Shown in pieces: positions 7,384 to 15,587 of a stretch of 64,000 nt of DNA. How positions within the stretch are numbered: position 1 is the first letter of the stretch; each line of letters starts with the position of its first letter. The stretch is from an uncultured Capnocytophaga sp. (GTDB lineage Bacteria; Bacteroidota; Bacteroidia; Flavobacteriales; Flavobacteriaceae), in the NCBI RefSeq assembly GCF_937936315.1, contig NZ_CALGWU010000054.1, forward strand, positions 1 to 64,000, read 5' to 3'. The position numbers and the translations under genes are program-made. The notes under the pieces were generated by a model that saw nothing but the letters and a program-made list of their open reading frames with translations, searched no databases and was not told where the DNA came from.

Positions 7384-8429
7384 TTATAATTCACTTTGCC
7401 TAAGGCAATAGGCTGAGGATTCTGTACGACCCAAGCGGTCGCTAATTCGCATAGGCGTTTAGTGCCAGTGCCGTCGTCTTCCAAAATATGTTTTTGAATA
7501 TCGGATACTTCGGCGAGTTCACTCTCCGAGAGGGGATTACCTTGTTGCAGATAACCGCTAATGGCGGTGAGCATCTTGCGGTATTCCTTATCCCAGTTGC
7601 CCATAGCATTGCGCAAAAGCTCAAGGTTTATTCTGCCTGCTATACGCACTACCTCGCCTTGCACTGTAGCAGCACTGCCATTGCTGGGCACCAAAAGTGT
7701 CCACGCCTGCTCGTAACGCTCTTGCCATGTATAGCCAGTAAGTACAATAGGCGATTTGCCATCGTGTTGTATACGGCGAGGTACAGGAGGTACATCAAAG
7801 AGTTTGTATAGTTCTTGGAGGGCAGCATCGGTTTCCTCCAAATACTCTGGGTTGAAATTGTTGCGGTGAAACTCAAAATCCTCGCCTACACGAGTAACTT
7901 GTTCTTTGGCAAATTTGGTAGGCTTCAATCCTGCTTTGAGGTATACCTCAGCGGCTTTGGCAGCTTTTACAAGATAACCATTGCTTAATCTGGCAAGTAT
8001 ACGCTCCATTACATTATACCCCATATTGTCTTTTGCTTTTATATCAGCACCTTTTTGAATGAATAACTGGGCTACTTCGGCATTATACTCAGCAAAGTGC
8101 AAAGGAGTATTTTTATATTTATCTTGCGCCTCTATGTCGGCACCTTTTTCCAATAGCAGTGCTACTCTTTCTACATTATTCACCTGAGCGTGATAGTGCA
8201 GCGGAGTGCGCTCGTATTCATCTTTTACATTAATATCAGCTCCTTGGGCAATGAGCCAATCCATTAACTCTAAGGGAACATCGTAAAACGATAGGGTGGG
8301 TTTCTTGAATGAATGACGGTCGTAAGCATTTAACTCGCATTCGTTGAAAACGGCTTTAAGCGCTTCTAAATCTTTAGCTTCTAAAAGTTCGTAGAAATTA
8401 GCAGGGAGGGTTTTCTTTTTCTTTGCCAT
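7377..8429 (-). CDS. Ankyrin repeat protein, first gene of the immunity array
   Basis: 350 residues, basic at the start (MAKKKK). Residues ~45-150 hold three or four ankyrin repeats; clear units are GADINVKDEYERTPLHYHA and GADIEAQDKYKNTPLHFAE, with a third at GADIKAKDNMGYNVME. The C-terminal ~190 residues are helical, with no recognised domain. Ankyrin repeats bind proteins and occur in immunity proteins of polyimmunity loci. It is the promoter-proximal gene of the minus-strand array: the promoter at 8462-8491 lies just upstream of its ATG. Its stop codon sits within a heptanucleotide repeat. Confidence 0.8.
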   Translation of the reverse strand: MAKKKKTLPANFYELLEAKDLEALKAVFNECELNAYDRHSFKKPTLSFYDVPLELMDWLIAQGADINVKDEYERTPLHYHAQVNNVERVALLLEKGADIEAQDKYKNTPLHFAEYNAEVAQLFIQKGADIKAKDNMGYNVMERILARLSNGYLVKAAKAAEVYLKAGLKPTKFAKEQVTRVGEDFEFHRNNFNPEYLEETDAALQELYKLFDVPPVPRRIQHDGKSPIVLTGYTWQERYEQAWTLLVPSNGSAATVQGEVVRIAGRINLELLRNAMGNWDKEYRKMLTAISGYLQQGNPLSESELAEVSDIQKHILEDDGTGTKRLCELATAWVVQNPQPIALGKVNYKY

Positions 8430-8461
8430 CTGTATTAGTTAAAACTGAATAGTTGAAAGGA

Positions 8462-8491
8462 CAAAGATAGTAAATAATTGTTTATAAGCAA
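8462..8491 (-). promoter_or_regulatory. Promoter of the immunity array
   Basis: On the minus strand TTG (8491-8489), a 19-base spacer and TATCTTTG (8469-8462) match the Bacteroidota housekeeping promoter. It lies ~33 bases before the ankyrin gene. Its TTG and that of the divergent promoter are the two halves of one CAATTG at 8489-8494. Confidence 0.7.
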
Positions 8492-8521
8492 TTGTTAATT
8501 ATCAATTGTTTTGTATCTTTG
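8492..8521 (+). promoter_or_regulatory. Promoter of the DUF6452-era-ftsQ run
   Basis: TTG at 8492-8494, a 19-base spacer and TATCTTTG at 8514-8521 give a consensus promoter ending 20 bases before the ATG at 8542. It is back to back with the promoter of the immunity array. Confidence 0.7.
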
Positions 8522-8541
8522 CGCCAACTTTATATTTTCTA

Positions 8542-9024
8542 ATGAAAAAAACTATCTTCATATCCTTTTTAATTCTCTCACTTTCAGCATTGATAAGCTG
8601 TGAGTCGGATGATCTTTGTGACCACACTGTGAATACACCTCGCTTGGTGGTGCGTTTCTACAACCAAAACAACACTCGCGTTCCTTTTAGTGTCGCAAAT
8701 CTTACTGTCTATGGTGAGGGTAACACCACTCCTTTGGTGAGCAACACTACTTTAGATTCACTTGCCTTGCCTTTGCGCTTGGAATCTCCTACCACTTATC
8801 TGTTTCAAACAGTGGTTTCGGGTACAACTACCAGCACAGCAACTCTTACACTCACTTATACTCCCGAACAAACATTCGTAAGCAAGGCTTGCGGGGTAAA
8901 AATCACTTACAACACTCTTTCGGCTACTATTCAAGATGCAAGCAACTCTTGGCTGAAAGGTCTGAACATCAAGAACACTACCGTAGATAATGAAAAAAGA
9001 GCTCATATACATTTGTATCATTAG
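8542..9024 (+). CDS. DUF6452 family lipoprotein
   Basis: 160 residues from the ATG at 8542; the frame also opens at 8506, but that start lies inside the promoter, and the ATG at 8542 gives a clean lipoprotein signal (MKKTIFISFLILSLSALISC) with lipobox LISC. After it come CDHTVNTPRLVVRFYN and a beta-rich domain with a cysteine near the end (KACGVKITYN), typical of the DUF6452 family of Bacteroidota. The function is unknown; the protein should be anchored to a membrane by lipid. Its end overlaps the start of the DUF6048 gene by 35 bases; these two families are common neighbours, so the products probably work together in the envelope. Confidence 0.75.
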   Translation: MKKTIFISFLILSLSALISCESDDLCDHTVNTPRLVVRFYNQNNTRVPFSVANLTVYGEGNTTPLVSNTTLDSLALPLRLESPTTYLFQTVVSGTTTSTATLTLTYTPEQTFVSKACGVKITYNTLSATIQDASNSWLKGLNIKNTTVDNEKRAHIHLYH

Positions 9025-9820
9025 TATGTTGTGGGTTGCAGGATTAAAAGCACAAACAGCTACCCGTACGACTTCACAAACTACCATCGCCTTACCCGAA
9101 AAACAAGAAGCCCCCGTGTACAAACAACGGTATGGCTTGCGCGTGGGTGCCGACTTGAGTAAGTTGGTACGTCCTTTTTTTGATAAAGATTACTACGGAC
9201 TTGAGTTGGTAGGCGATTACCGCTTGACAACCAACTACTATTTTGCAGCAGAATTAGGTCACGAAAAGAGAAGTAAAAACGAGGATTTTTATGCTTATAC
9301 TACCCAAGGTCAGTTTTTGCGTGCGGGTTTTGATTATAATACCTATGGCAATTGGTACGGTATGGAAAATATGATTTACGCAGGGGCTCGCTATGGTATT
9401 TCGCTCTTCTCACAAGACCTCACTTCCTATACAATCCACAAGGACAACCAATATTGGACTGAAAATATCATAGGCTCCGATCCTTCTTTTTTGAAGAAAT
9501 ACGATGGCCGTACCGCGCATTGGTTGGAATTAGTTGTAGGTATCAAAGCGGAACTCTTGCACAACCTCTATGCAGGGGCAAGTGTGCGCGTAGGGCTATT
9601 GGTAGCACAAACGGACAACAGTGGTTTCCCTAACTATTATATTCCTGCTTTTGGCAGGGTACACGAAGGAAGCCGATTTGGCGTAGGGTTCAACTACACA
9701 CTCAGCTACCTGATTCCTCTTTACAAAAAGGAGAAAAAGAAAGAAGAGGCAGATACCCCACAAACTACCTCCTCTCCTACCCCATCGGCACCTGCTAAAA
9801 AACCGAAAGGAAGGAGATAA
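8990..9820 (+). CDS. DUF6048 family outer-membrane beta-barrel protein
   Basis: 276 residues with a signal peptide (MKKELIYICIISMLWVAGLKAQ). The mature part consists of alternating hydrophobic strands with aromatic girdles (YRLTTNYYFAAELGHEKR, MENMIYAGARYGISLFSQDL, YAGASVRVGLLVAQ), as in a small outer-membrane barrel, and it ends in a K/P-rich tail. Gene order (DUF6452 then DUF6048) and length fit the DUF6048 family. The start overlaps the upstream gene by 35 bases, so translation may be coupled. The job is unknown. Confidence 0.72.
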   Translation: MKKELIYICIISMLWVAGLKAQTATRTTSQTTIALPEKQEAPVYKQRYGLRVGADLSKLVRPFFDKDYYGLELVGDYRLTTNYYFAAELGHEKRSKNEDFYAYTTQGQFLRAGFDYNTYGNWYGMENMIYAGARYGISLFSQDLTSYTIHKDNQYWTENIIGSDPSFLKKYDGRTAHWLELVVGIKAELLHNLYAGASVRVGLLVAQTDNSGFPNYYIPAFGRVHEGSRFGVGFNYTLSYLIPLYKKEKKKEEADTPQTTSSPTPSAPAKKPKGRR

Positions 9821-9858
9821 TGACAAATTACGAATGACGAATGACGAATTACGAATGA
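9821..9858. repeat. Heptanucleotide repeat array (TKACGAA family)
   Basis: Directly after the stop codon of the DUF6048 gene come 7-base units TGACAAA, TTACGAA, TGACGAA, TGACGAA, TTACGAA. Related arrays lie at 12104-12127, 15481-15509 and 55727-55755. Translated, this array gives the false N-terminal extension MTNDELR of the next gene. Confidence 0.65.
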
Positions 9859-10475
9859 GTAGATATATTACTTTTTTTCTGCTATTAGTTTGTTCTGTGG
9901 TTTGGGGGCAGGATGTGGAGGCTATACTTACTGAAAAAGTAAAACTCCTTGACAAAAGCTATACTACTAAAGAATTACAGACTTTAGCTAAAGATTTTGA
10001 GACCCTTGCTACCTCAGCGGCTTCGCATTGGCTCGTGAATTATTATGCGGCTTATGTGAACATACGCCTCGCTGATATGTCGCAGGGAGATATGATTGAT
10101 AGTTATTGCAATCAGGCAGAGAAATATTTGAAGATAGCTGAAAAACAACCTGATGCCGATGTATCGGAAATCAATGCCTTATACGCCTATCTAAACAGTG
10201 CTAAAGTGAAAGTAAACCCGATGTTTCGCGGGGCTAAATACGGAAAAATATGTAAAGCATACATTGAAAAAGCTATCAAGGCAAATACCGAAAACCCACG
10301 TCCTTATGTGATTCGTGCCATCGGCATTTATTACAAACCTAAAATATTAGGCGGTGGCAAGGAAAAAGCAGCACCTATAGTTAAAATAGCCTTAGAAAAA
10401 TTTAATCATTTCACTCCTAAAACGCCTAATCACCCGCATTGGGGGAAAGGAATGATACAATCAATTAACAATTGA
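9855..10475 (+). CDS. Exported TPR-like helical protein
   Basis: 206 residues from the ATG at 9855. A frame start at 9834 would add seven residues encoded by repeat DNA in front of the signal peptide, so 9855 (MSRYITFFLLLVCSVVWGQ) is preferred. The mature protein is all helical, with alanine- and tyrosine-rich helices spaced as in TPR proteins (WLVNYYAAYVNIRLADMSQ; AIKANTENPRPYVIRAIGIYY). It is probably periplasmic, and its function is unknown. The stop codon lies within a 7-base repeat (ACAATTR units), and the era start follows 10 bases later. Confidence 0.65.
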   Translation: MSRYITFFLLLVCSVVWGQDVEAILTEKVKLLDKSYTTKELQTLAKDFETLATSAASHWLVNYYAAYVNIRLADMSQGDMIDSYCNQAEKYLKIAEKQPDADVSEINALYAYLNSAKVKVNPMFRGAKYGKICKAYIEKAIKANTENPRPYVIRAIGIYYKPKILGGGKEKAAPIVKIALEKFNHFTPKTPNHPHWGKGMIQSINN

Positions 10476-10485
10476 CAATTAACAG
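10461..10485. repeat. Heptanucleotide repeat (ACAATTR units) over a stop codon
   Basis: Units TCAATTA, ACAATTG, ACAATTA, ACAG follow a 7-base period and contain the TGA stop of the TPR-like gene. Similar AT-rich 7-mers occur at 8476-8510 and 51783-51797. Confidence 0.4.
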
Positions 10486-11367
10486 ATGCATAAAGCTGGA
10501 TTTGTAAATATTATAGGGAACCCTAATGTAGGGAAATCTACCCTTATGAACGCCTTTGTAGGCGAAAAACTTTCTATTATCACCTCTAAAGCACAAACTA
10601 CACGACACCGTATTTTTGGTATCGTAAGTGGTGATGATTTTCAGGTGGTTTTTTCGGACACTCCTGGGATTATTAAACCTTCATACGCCTTACAAGCCTC
10701 GATGATGGACTTTGTGAAAAGTGCTTTTGAAGATGCTGACATTCTCATCTATATGGTAGAAATAGGCGAAAAAGAGCTGAAAGATGAAGTTTTTTTTAAT
10801 CGCATCAATAAACTGGAAGTGCCTGTATTGTTGCTCATCAACAAAGTGGATACCTCCGACCAAAGTACATTAGAAGAACAAGTAGCCTACTGGAAAGAAA
10901 AAGTGCCTCGTGCCGAAATTTTTCCTATTTCGGCTTTGCGCAACTTTCAAACCGAAGTGGTGTTTAACCGCATTATAGAACTTTTGCCGGAGTCGCCTGC
11001 TTTCTTCCCTAAAGACCAACTCACCGATAAACCAGAGCGTTTTTTCGTAAATGAGATTATACGCGAGAAAATTCTATTGCACTACAAAAAGGAAATCCCC
11101 TATTCGGTAGAAGTAGAGACTGAAAGTTTTGCCGATAGCGAGACGATTATTCACATTCGGTCGGTGATAATGGTAGAGCGTGAAAGCCAAAAGGGCATCA
11201 TCATAGGTCATAAAGGAGAAGCTTTAAAACGGGTAGGTGTGGAAGCTCGCACTGATTTAGAGAAGTTTTTTGGCAAACAAATACACTTAGAACTTTTTGT
11301 AAAAGTAAATAAAGACTGGCGTAGCAATGCGCGACAATTAAGGCGTTTTGGCTACGATACTAATTGA
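10486..11367 (+). CDS. era: GTPase Era
   Basis: 293 residues, the normal Era length. The GTPase motifs are all present: G1 GNPNVGKST (residues ~11-19), switch region TTRHRIFG, G3 DTPGI, G4 NKVD (~119-122) and G5 SALRN. The C-terminal KH domain carries the RNA-binding loop GIIIGHKGEALKRVG, ending with DWRSNARQLRRFGY. Era binds the 3' end of 16S rRNA and helps mature the 30S subunit and the cell cycle. It starts 10 bases after the TPR-like gene and is followed after 31 bases by ftsQ, so it seems to be in the same transcription unit as the envelope genes before it. Confidence 0.97.
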   Translation: MHKAGFVNIIGNPNVGKSTLMNAFVGEKLSIITSKAQTTRHRIFGIVSGDDFQVVFSDTPGIIKPSYALQASMMDFVKSAFEDADILIYMVEIGEKELKDEVFFNRINKLEVPVLLLINKVDTSDQSTLEEQVAYWKEKVPRAEIFPISALRNFQTEVVFNRIIELLPESPAFFPKDQLTDKPERFFVNEIIREKILLHYKKEIPYSVEVETESFADSETIIHIRSVIMVERESQKGIIIGHKGEALKRVGVEARTDLEKFFGKQIHLELFVKVNKDWRSNARQLRRFGYDTN

Positions 11368-11398
11368 TTTGCCGATTTGTTAATCTGTCGATTATGTT

Positions 11399-12100
11399 AT
11401 GATAAAAAAGATACTAAAAATACTTGTAATCATCTTTTTGCCCTTTTGCATACAAATATTTGCATCGGGGCGTAACAAGATGCGTGTAGTGAAAGAGGTG
11501 GTGGTAGACCATCAGGATGAGAATATGTACGTTACTGATGAGGCTATACGCCGCACTATCTTCAAAGATCCTCAAGCACAACACCCTATGGGACTTCTTC
11601 GGCTAAATGAAATTGAAAAGCTCTTAGACAACAATGTGATGATTGAGAAATCGGAAGTGTTTTGCACTATTGATGGTACCCTAAATGCCAAAATTAAACA
11701 GCGAGAACCTATCGCTCGTGTGTACGACGGAGCGGGAGTGTACTATATGGATACCCAAGGAAAGAAGATGCCACTCTCAAGTTCTTACTCGGCACGAGTG
11801 CCTATCCTCAGAGGTAATACCGAACAGTATTGGAAATCCTCTTACGCACTGATGCAGTTTATACAAAACGACCAATGGATGGCTGAGAACATCACCGAAG
11901 TATTAGTAAAACCTAATGGCGAATACGATTTTTTGATGCGTGTACCTACTTTTAAAGTTGTTTTTGGCAAGTTTGAAGACGAAACGCTCAAGAAAGCTAA
12001 TCTCAAAGCCTTCTATAAACAATTAGAAAAAACTAACAAACTGAACGAATACAGCGTCGTAAATCTAAAATATATGAACCAAGTGGTGTGTAGACGATAA
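11399..12100 (+). CDS. ftsQ: Cell division protein FtsQ
   Basis: 233 residues: an N-terminal transmembrane helix (residues ~4-23), then a POTRA-like segment (VVVDHQDENMYVTDEAIRRTIF) and a domain with MIEKSEVFCTIDGTLNAKIKQREPIARVYDGAGVYYMDTQGKKMPLS, which is very characteristic of FtsQ in Bacteroidota. FtsQ links early and late division proteins at the inner membrane, acting in the periplasm with FtsB and FtsL. In most relatives ftsQ lies between murC and ftsA; here it follows era, with neither visible. The downstream terminator (12131-12166) ends the unit. Confidence 0.85.
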   Translation: MIKKILKILVIIFLPFCIQIFASGRNKMRVVKEVVVDHQDENMYVTDEAIRRTIFKDPQAQHPMGLLRLNEIEKLLDNNVMIEKSEVFCTIDGTLNAKIKQREPIARVYDGAGVYYMDTQGKKMPLSSSYSARVPILRGNTEQYWKSSYALMQFIQNDQWMAENITEVLVKPNGEYDFLMRVPTFKVVFGKFEDETLKKANLKAFYKQLEKTNKLNEYSVVNLKYMNQVVCRR

Positions 12101-12103
12101 ACA

Positions 12104-12127
12104 AATGACGAATTACGAATTACGAAT
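12104..12127. repeat. Heptanucleotide repeat (TKACGAA family)
   Basis: Three or four 7-base units (AATGACG, AATTACG, AATTACG, AATAAA) start 4 bases after the ftsQ stop codon, between it and the terminator. Confidence 0.5.
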
Positions 12128-12130
12128 AAA

Positions 12131-12166
12131 AAAACAGAGGTTACTAATGAGTAGCCTCTGTTTTTT
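12131..12166. terminator. Bidirectional intrinsic terminator between ftsQ and rfbB
   Basis: ACAGAGGTTACT-aatg-AGTAGCCTCTGT forms a 12-bp stem with one G-U pair, with A residues before it and six T after it. It serves both the ftsQ unit (plus) and the converging rfbB unit (minus). Confidence 0.85.
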
Positions 12167-12185
12167 ATCTTTTAGTTCTTACCTT

Positions 12186-13178
12186 TTATCTATTAGAAAG
12201 GTACCATTTTACGGTTTTTTGGATACCTTCTTCAAACTGCAAGGAAGGTTCCCAACCGAGTTCATTTTTCAATTTAGTAGCATCAATAGCGTAACGGAGG
12301 TCGTGACCAGCACGGTCGGTTACGAAAGTGATGAGTTTTTCGGAAGTACCTTCGGGGCGACCTAATTGCTTATCTACTTCTTTGATGATTACCTTCACCA
12401 AATCGATATTACGCCATTCATTAAAGCCTCCAATATTGTAGGTATCACCATCTTTTCCTTGATGGAAAATGGTATCAATAGCGCGAGCGTGATCTTCCAC
12501 AAAAAGCCAATCGCGGATATTCTCACCTTTGCCATAGATTGGTAGTGGTTTATTATCCACAATATTGTAGATGCACACTGGTATCAATTTTTCAGGGTAT
12601 TGGTGAGAACCATAGTTGTTAGAGCAGTTTGAAATCACTACAGGCAATTTGTAAGTGTTGTGATAAGCTCTCACAAAATGGTCGGATGAGGCTTTAGAAG
12701 CCGAATAAGGTGATTGAGGGTCGTAAGGAGTTTGCTCTGTAAAGAGGGTATTATCCATTTCTAAAGCTCCATATACCTCATCGGTAGAAACGTGATAAAA
12801 GCGTTTGCCCTGCATATTATCTTTCCACGCTTCACGAGCTGCTTGCAAGAGGCTCAAAGTACCCATCACGTTCGTTTTCGCGAAGATAAAAGGGTCTTCA
12901 ATACTTCTATCCACGTGACTTTCGGCAGCGAGGTGAATGATTCCATCGATGTGATGTTCAGCGATGAGGGCTTTCATACGCTCGTAGTCGCAAATATCCG
13001 CTTGTATAAAGGTGTAGTTAGGGGCATTGGCTACATCGGCAACGTTTTCTAAGTTACCAGCATAAGTAAGTTTGTCTAAGTTAAAAATGTGATAGTTAGG
13101 GTATTTGTTTACAAATAACCTTACGACGTGAGAGCCTATAAAACCAGCTCCTCCTGTGATTAAGATGTTTCTTTTCAT
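12186..13178 (-). CDS. rfbB: dTDP-glucose 4,6-dehydratase
   Basis: 330 residues, standard length. The NAD-binding motif GGAGFIGS is at residues 9-16; the catalytic TDE of STDEVYG is at 132-134; YSASK (Tyr158, Lys162) is the SDR catalytic pair. Family landmarks HLAAESHVDRSI and NCSNNYG are present. The enzyme turns dTDP-glucose into dTDP-4-keto-6-deoxyglucose, an entry point to dTDP-rhamnose and other surface sugars. The other rml genes are not in this window. Its ATG overlaps the stop of the GH92 gene as ATGA (13175-13178), so the two are translationally coupled although the functions look unrelated. Confidence 0.95.
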   Translation of the reverse strand: MKRNILITGGAGFIGSHVVRLFVNKYPNYHIFNLDKLTYAGNLENVADVANAPNYTFIQADICDYERMKALIAEHHIDGIIHLAAESHVDRSIEDPFIFAKTNVMGTLSLLQAAREAWKDNMQGKRFYHVSTDEVYGALEMDNTLFTEQTPYDPQSPYSASKASSDHFVRAYHNTYKLPVVISNCSNNYGSHQYPEKLIPVCIYNIVDNKPLPIYGKGENIRDWLFVEDHARAIDTIFHQGKDGDTYNIGGFNEWRNIDLVKVIIKEVDKQLGRPEGTSEKLITFVTDRAGHDLRYAIDATKLKNELGWEPSLQFEEGIQKTVKWYLSNR

Positions 13179-15439
13179 TTGTTTGTCATTTCAAAAACTA
13201 ATTCACCGCCTTTTAAAAGGTCTTGGTGAGAAATATGCCATTGAGAGTATTCCTTGCCGTTGAGTTTTACAGATTGGATATACTTATTGTCTTTAGAGAC
13301 ATTTTTAGCAATGATTGTAAATGTCTTTCCGTTAGGCAAGTGTATGGTTACTTTATCAAATAGCGGGCGACCGAATTGATACTCAGTAGAAGCTGGATTC
13401 ATAGGGTATAAGCCCATAGCGCTCCAGAGATACCAAGCCGACATCTGTCCGCAATCCTCATTACCACTGAGTCCGTTAGGGGTAGTGTTGTACTGAGTTT
13501 GCAAGATGCGGTCTACCCAATATTGGGTTTTCTTAGGTTGTCCTGCTACGTTGAACATATAGGCAATATGGTGGCTAGGCTCATTGCCGTGCGCGTATTG
13601 CCCTATGAGTCCTGAAATATCAGGAGAGGTGTTATCACCAGTGATTTCAGAACTTTCGGTAAAGAGTTTTTCTAAGTGTGTTACAAAAGGTTCATTGCCT
13701 CCAAATAGGTTGATAAGTCCTTGTACGTTGTGAGGCACAAACCAGCTGTGTTGCCAAGCGTTACCTTCGGTATAGTCGGTGTTTTCGCGGTGGTCGGAGC
13801 GTTTAGGGTCAAAAGGTGTGCGCCATTTGCCATTGGTACTTTTACCACGCATAAAGCCCGTTTCTTTATCTAATAAGTGAGCATAGGCTTCAGAGCGTTT
13901 GGTAAAGAAATCAGCATCTTCAGTTTTACCTAAGGCTTTAGCCATTTGCGCCACACACCAGTCATCGTAAGCGTATTCAAGGGTAATAGTAACCGACTCG
14001 TCTACCCCTGCGTTATAAGGAATGTAACCATATTTTTTGTAGGCTTTTAGTCCGCGATCATCTTGCATCATTGTAGTTTTCATTGCCTCGTAAGCCTTTT
14101 CAGCATCAAAACCACGGACACCTTTTAGATAGGCTTCGGCAATCACCGCAACAGAGTGATAGCCGGTCATTGTATTGGTTTCGTTACCATATAGCGTCCA
14201 AACGGGTAACACTTTGTGCACTTGGTAGTAAGCTAACATTGAGTTGATGATATCGGCAGTTACTTTGGGTTGCAAAAGGGTAAGCAATGGGTGCTCGGCA
14301 CGGAAAGTATCCCACAATGAAAGAGTAGAATAAGCAGTACCTTCGGCTTGTGCAATCTCATCATTTTGCAAGCGGAATTGACCATTCTTATCGGAGAAAG
14401 TTACAGGGGCTACTTGTGCGTGATAGAGGGCAGTATAGAAAATTGTTTTGAGAGAATCAACAGGAGTTTCTACTACTATACTGCTGAGGGTCTTTTCCCA
14501 TTGTTGTTGTGCTAATGATTTGGTTTTATCAAAATTAGGAGCGTTGTATAACTCCAAGTTATCTAAAGCATTTTCTTCACTTACTGACGAAACGGCTACT
14601 TTTACCTCTAACTTCTCATCGGTATTATCAAAGAAGATTTGCCCTGAGGTAACATCATCTTTGTGTTTTTGATAGGTAATATTTTTTATAGGTTTAGAAA
14701 ACTGTATTGCGAAGAACACTTTTTGGTTTTCAGCCCATCCTGTGCTATAACGATACCCTGTGATAATATTGTCGTTGTTATTAGCGTCTAACTTCTTATC
14801 CGATTTGCTAAAAGAAGTTTTGGTAGGGCTATCCCAATTGATAGCAAATCCTAAGTTCAGAATCACTGATTGCTCTGCACCTTTTTCAAAGGTATAACGA
14901 TGTACAGCATAACGTTGTGCTGCAGTAAGTTCTACATTCACTTTGGGGTCTTCTAAATACACTTGGTAATAGCCAGGTTCTGCTTTTTCGTTCTTATGGC
15001 TGTACTTTGATTTGTAAGGCACCATATCGCGGAACTCTTGGGCATTCACAGGATATTGCTCTTTGCGACCGTATTTCAGTACGCTAAGATCATATTCTTT
15101 AGTAGTAGGCATTAGCAAAATATCATTTAAGTCGCCTATCCCCGTACCACTAAGGCTCAAATGTCCAAAACCTACCATAAGGCTATCGGAATAGTGGTAA
15201 CCAGAGCACCAATCCCAGTGACTAAGACCATTCACGGGGCTAACTTGTATCATACCGAAAGGCGTAGTTGCCCCAGGGTAAGTATGTCCGTGTCCGCCCG
15301 TACCGATGAATGGGTCTACATAGCTAATCAACGGTTTTTGAGGGGTTTGTGCTTCTTTTTGTACAGGATTTTGGGGATTGTTGCAGGCAGCAAGCACTAA
15401 GGATGCCACTGCTAAAAGGGTGATATGTTTTAACTTCAT
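13175..15439 (-). CDS. GH92 family alpha-mannosidase, lipoprotein
   Basis: 754 residues with a lipoprotein signal (lipobox LAAC, near residue 19). The start of the mature enzyme, YVDPFIGTGGHGHTYPGATTPFGMIQVSP, is the GH92 hallmark; further GH92 landmarks are GFGHLSLSGTG, LSLWDTFRAEHPL, TEGNAWQHSWFVPH and GNEDCGQMSAWYLWSAMGLYP, the last carrying the acidic catalytic region. GH92 enzymes are calcium-dependent exo-acting alpha-mannosidases (often alpha-1,2) that trim host N-glycans or yeast mannan. The lipid anchor puts it in the periplasm or on the surface. It is the first gene of a two-gene unit with rfbB; a TATCTTTG box lies at 15466-15473. Confidence 0.93.
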   Translation of the reverse strand: MKLKHITLLAVASLVLAACNNPQNPVQKEAQTPQKPLISYVDPFIGTGGHGHTYPGATTPFGMIQVSPVNGLSHWDWCSGYHYSDSLMVGFGHLSLSGTGIGDLNDILLMPTTKEYDLSVLKYGRKEQYPVNAQEFRDMVPYKSKYSHKNEKAEPGYYQVYLEDPKVNVELTAAQRYAVHRYTFEKGAEQSVILNLGFAINWDSPTKTSFSKSDKKLDANNNDNIITGYRYSTGWAENQKVFFAIQFSKPIKNITYQKHKDDVTSGQIFFDNTDEKLEVKVAVSSVSEENALDNLELYNAPNFDKTKSLAQQQWEKTLSSIVVETPVDSLKTIFYTALYHAQVAPVTFSDKNGQFRLQNDEIAQAEGTAYSTLSLWDTFRAEHPLLTLLQPKVTADIINSMLAYYQVHKVLPVWTLYGNETNTMTGYHSVAVIAEAYLKGVRGFDAEKAYEAMKTTMMQDDRGLKAYKKYGYIPYNAGVDESVTITLEYAYDDWCVAQMAKALGKTEDADFFTKRSEAYAHLLDKETGFMRGKSTNGKWRTPFDPKRSDHRENTDYTEGNAWQHSWFVPHNVQGLINLFGGNEPFVTHLEKLFTESSEITGDNTSPDISGLIGQYAHGNEPSHHIAYMFNVAGQPKKTQYWVDRILQTQYNTTPNGLSGNEDCGQMSAWYLWSAMGLYPMNPASTEYQFGRPLFDKVTIHLPNGKTFTIIAKNVSKDNKYIQSVKLNGKEYSQWHISHQDLLKGGELVFEMTNK

Positions 15440-15465
15440 TGTAATAATAATTAATTTAATTGGGG

Positions 15466-15473
15466 CAAAGATA
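15466..15473 (-). promoter_or_regulatory. Putative -7 box of the GH92-rfbB unit
   Basis: TATCTTTG on the minus strand, 27 bases before the GH92 ATG. A clear TTG at the right distance is not seen; a heptanucleotide array occupies that position. Confidence 0.5.
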
Positions 15474-15480
15474 ATAAATA

Positions 15481-15509
15481 ATTACGAATGACGAGTTACG
15501 AATGACGAT
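15481..15509. repeat. Heptanucleotide repeat (TKACGAA family)
   Basis: Units TTACGAA, TGACGAG, TTACGAA, TGACGAT at a 7-base period, upstream of the GH92 promoter box. Confidence 0.55.
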
Positions 15510-15587
15510 TTTTTGCGGTATTTGCTTTTAAAAATCTACCCTCTTTTTGCTATATCGAACTGAGGTTAAATGCTAAAGTTTTATCAC

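Noticed and set aside
12105..12365. 86-codon plus-strand frame after ftsQ
   Set aside because: It is read from the repeat and terminator and then antisense to rfbB.
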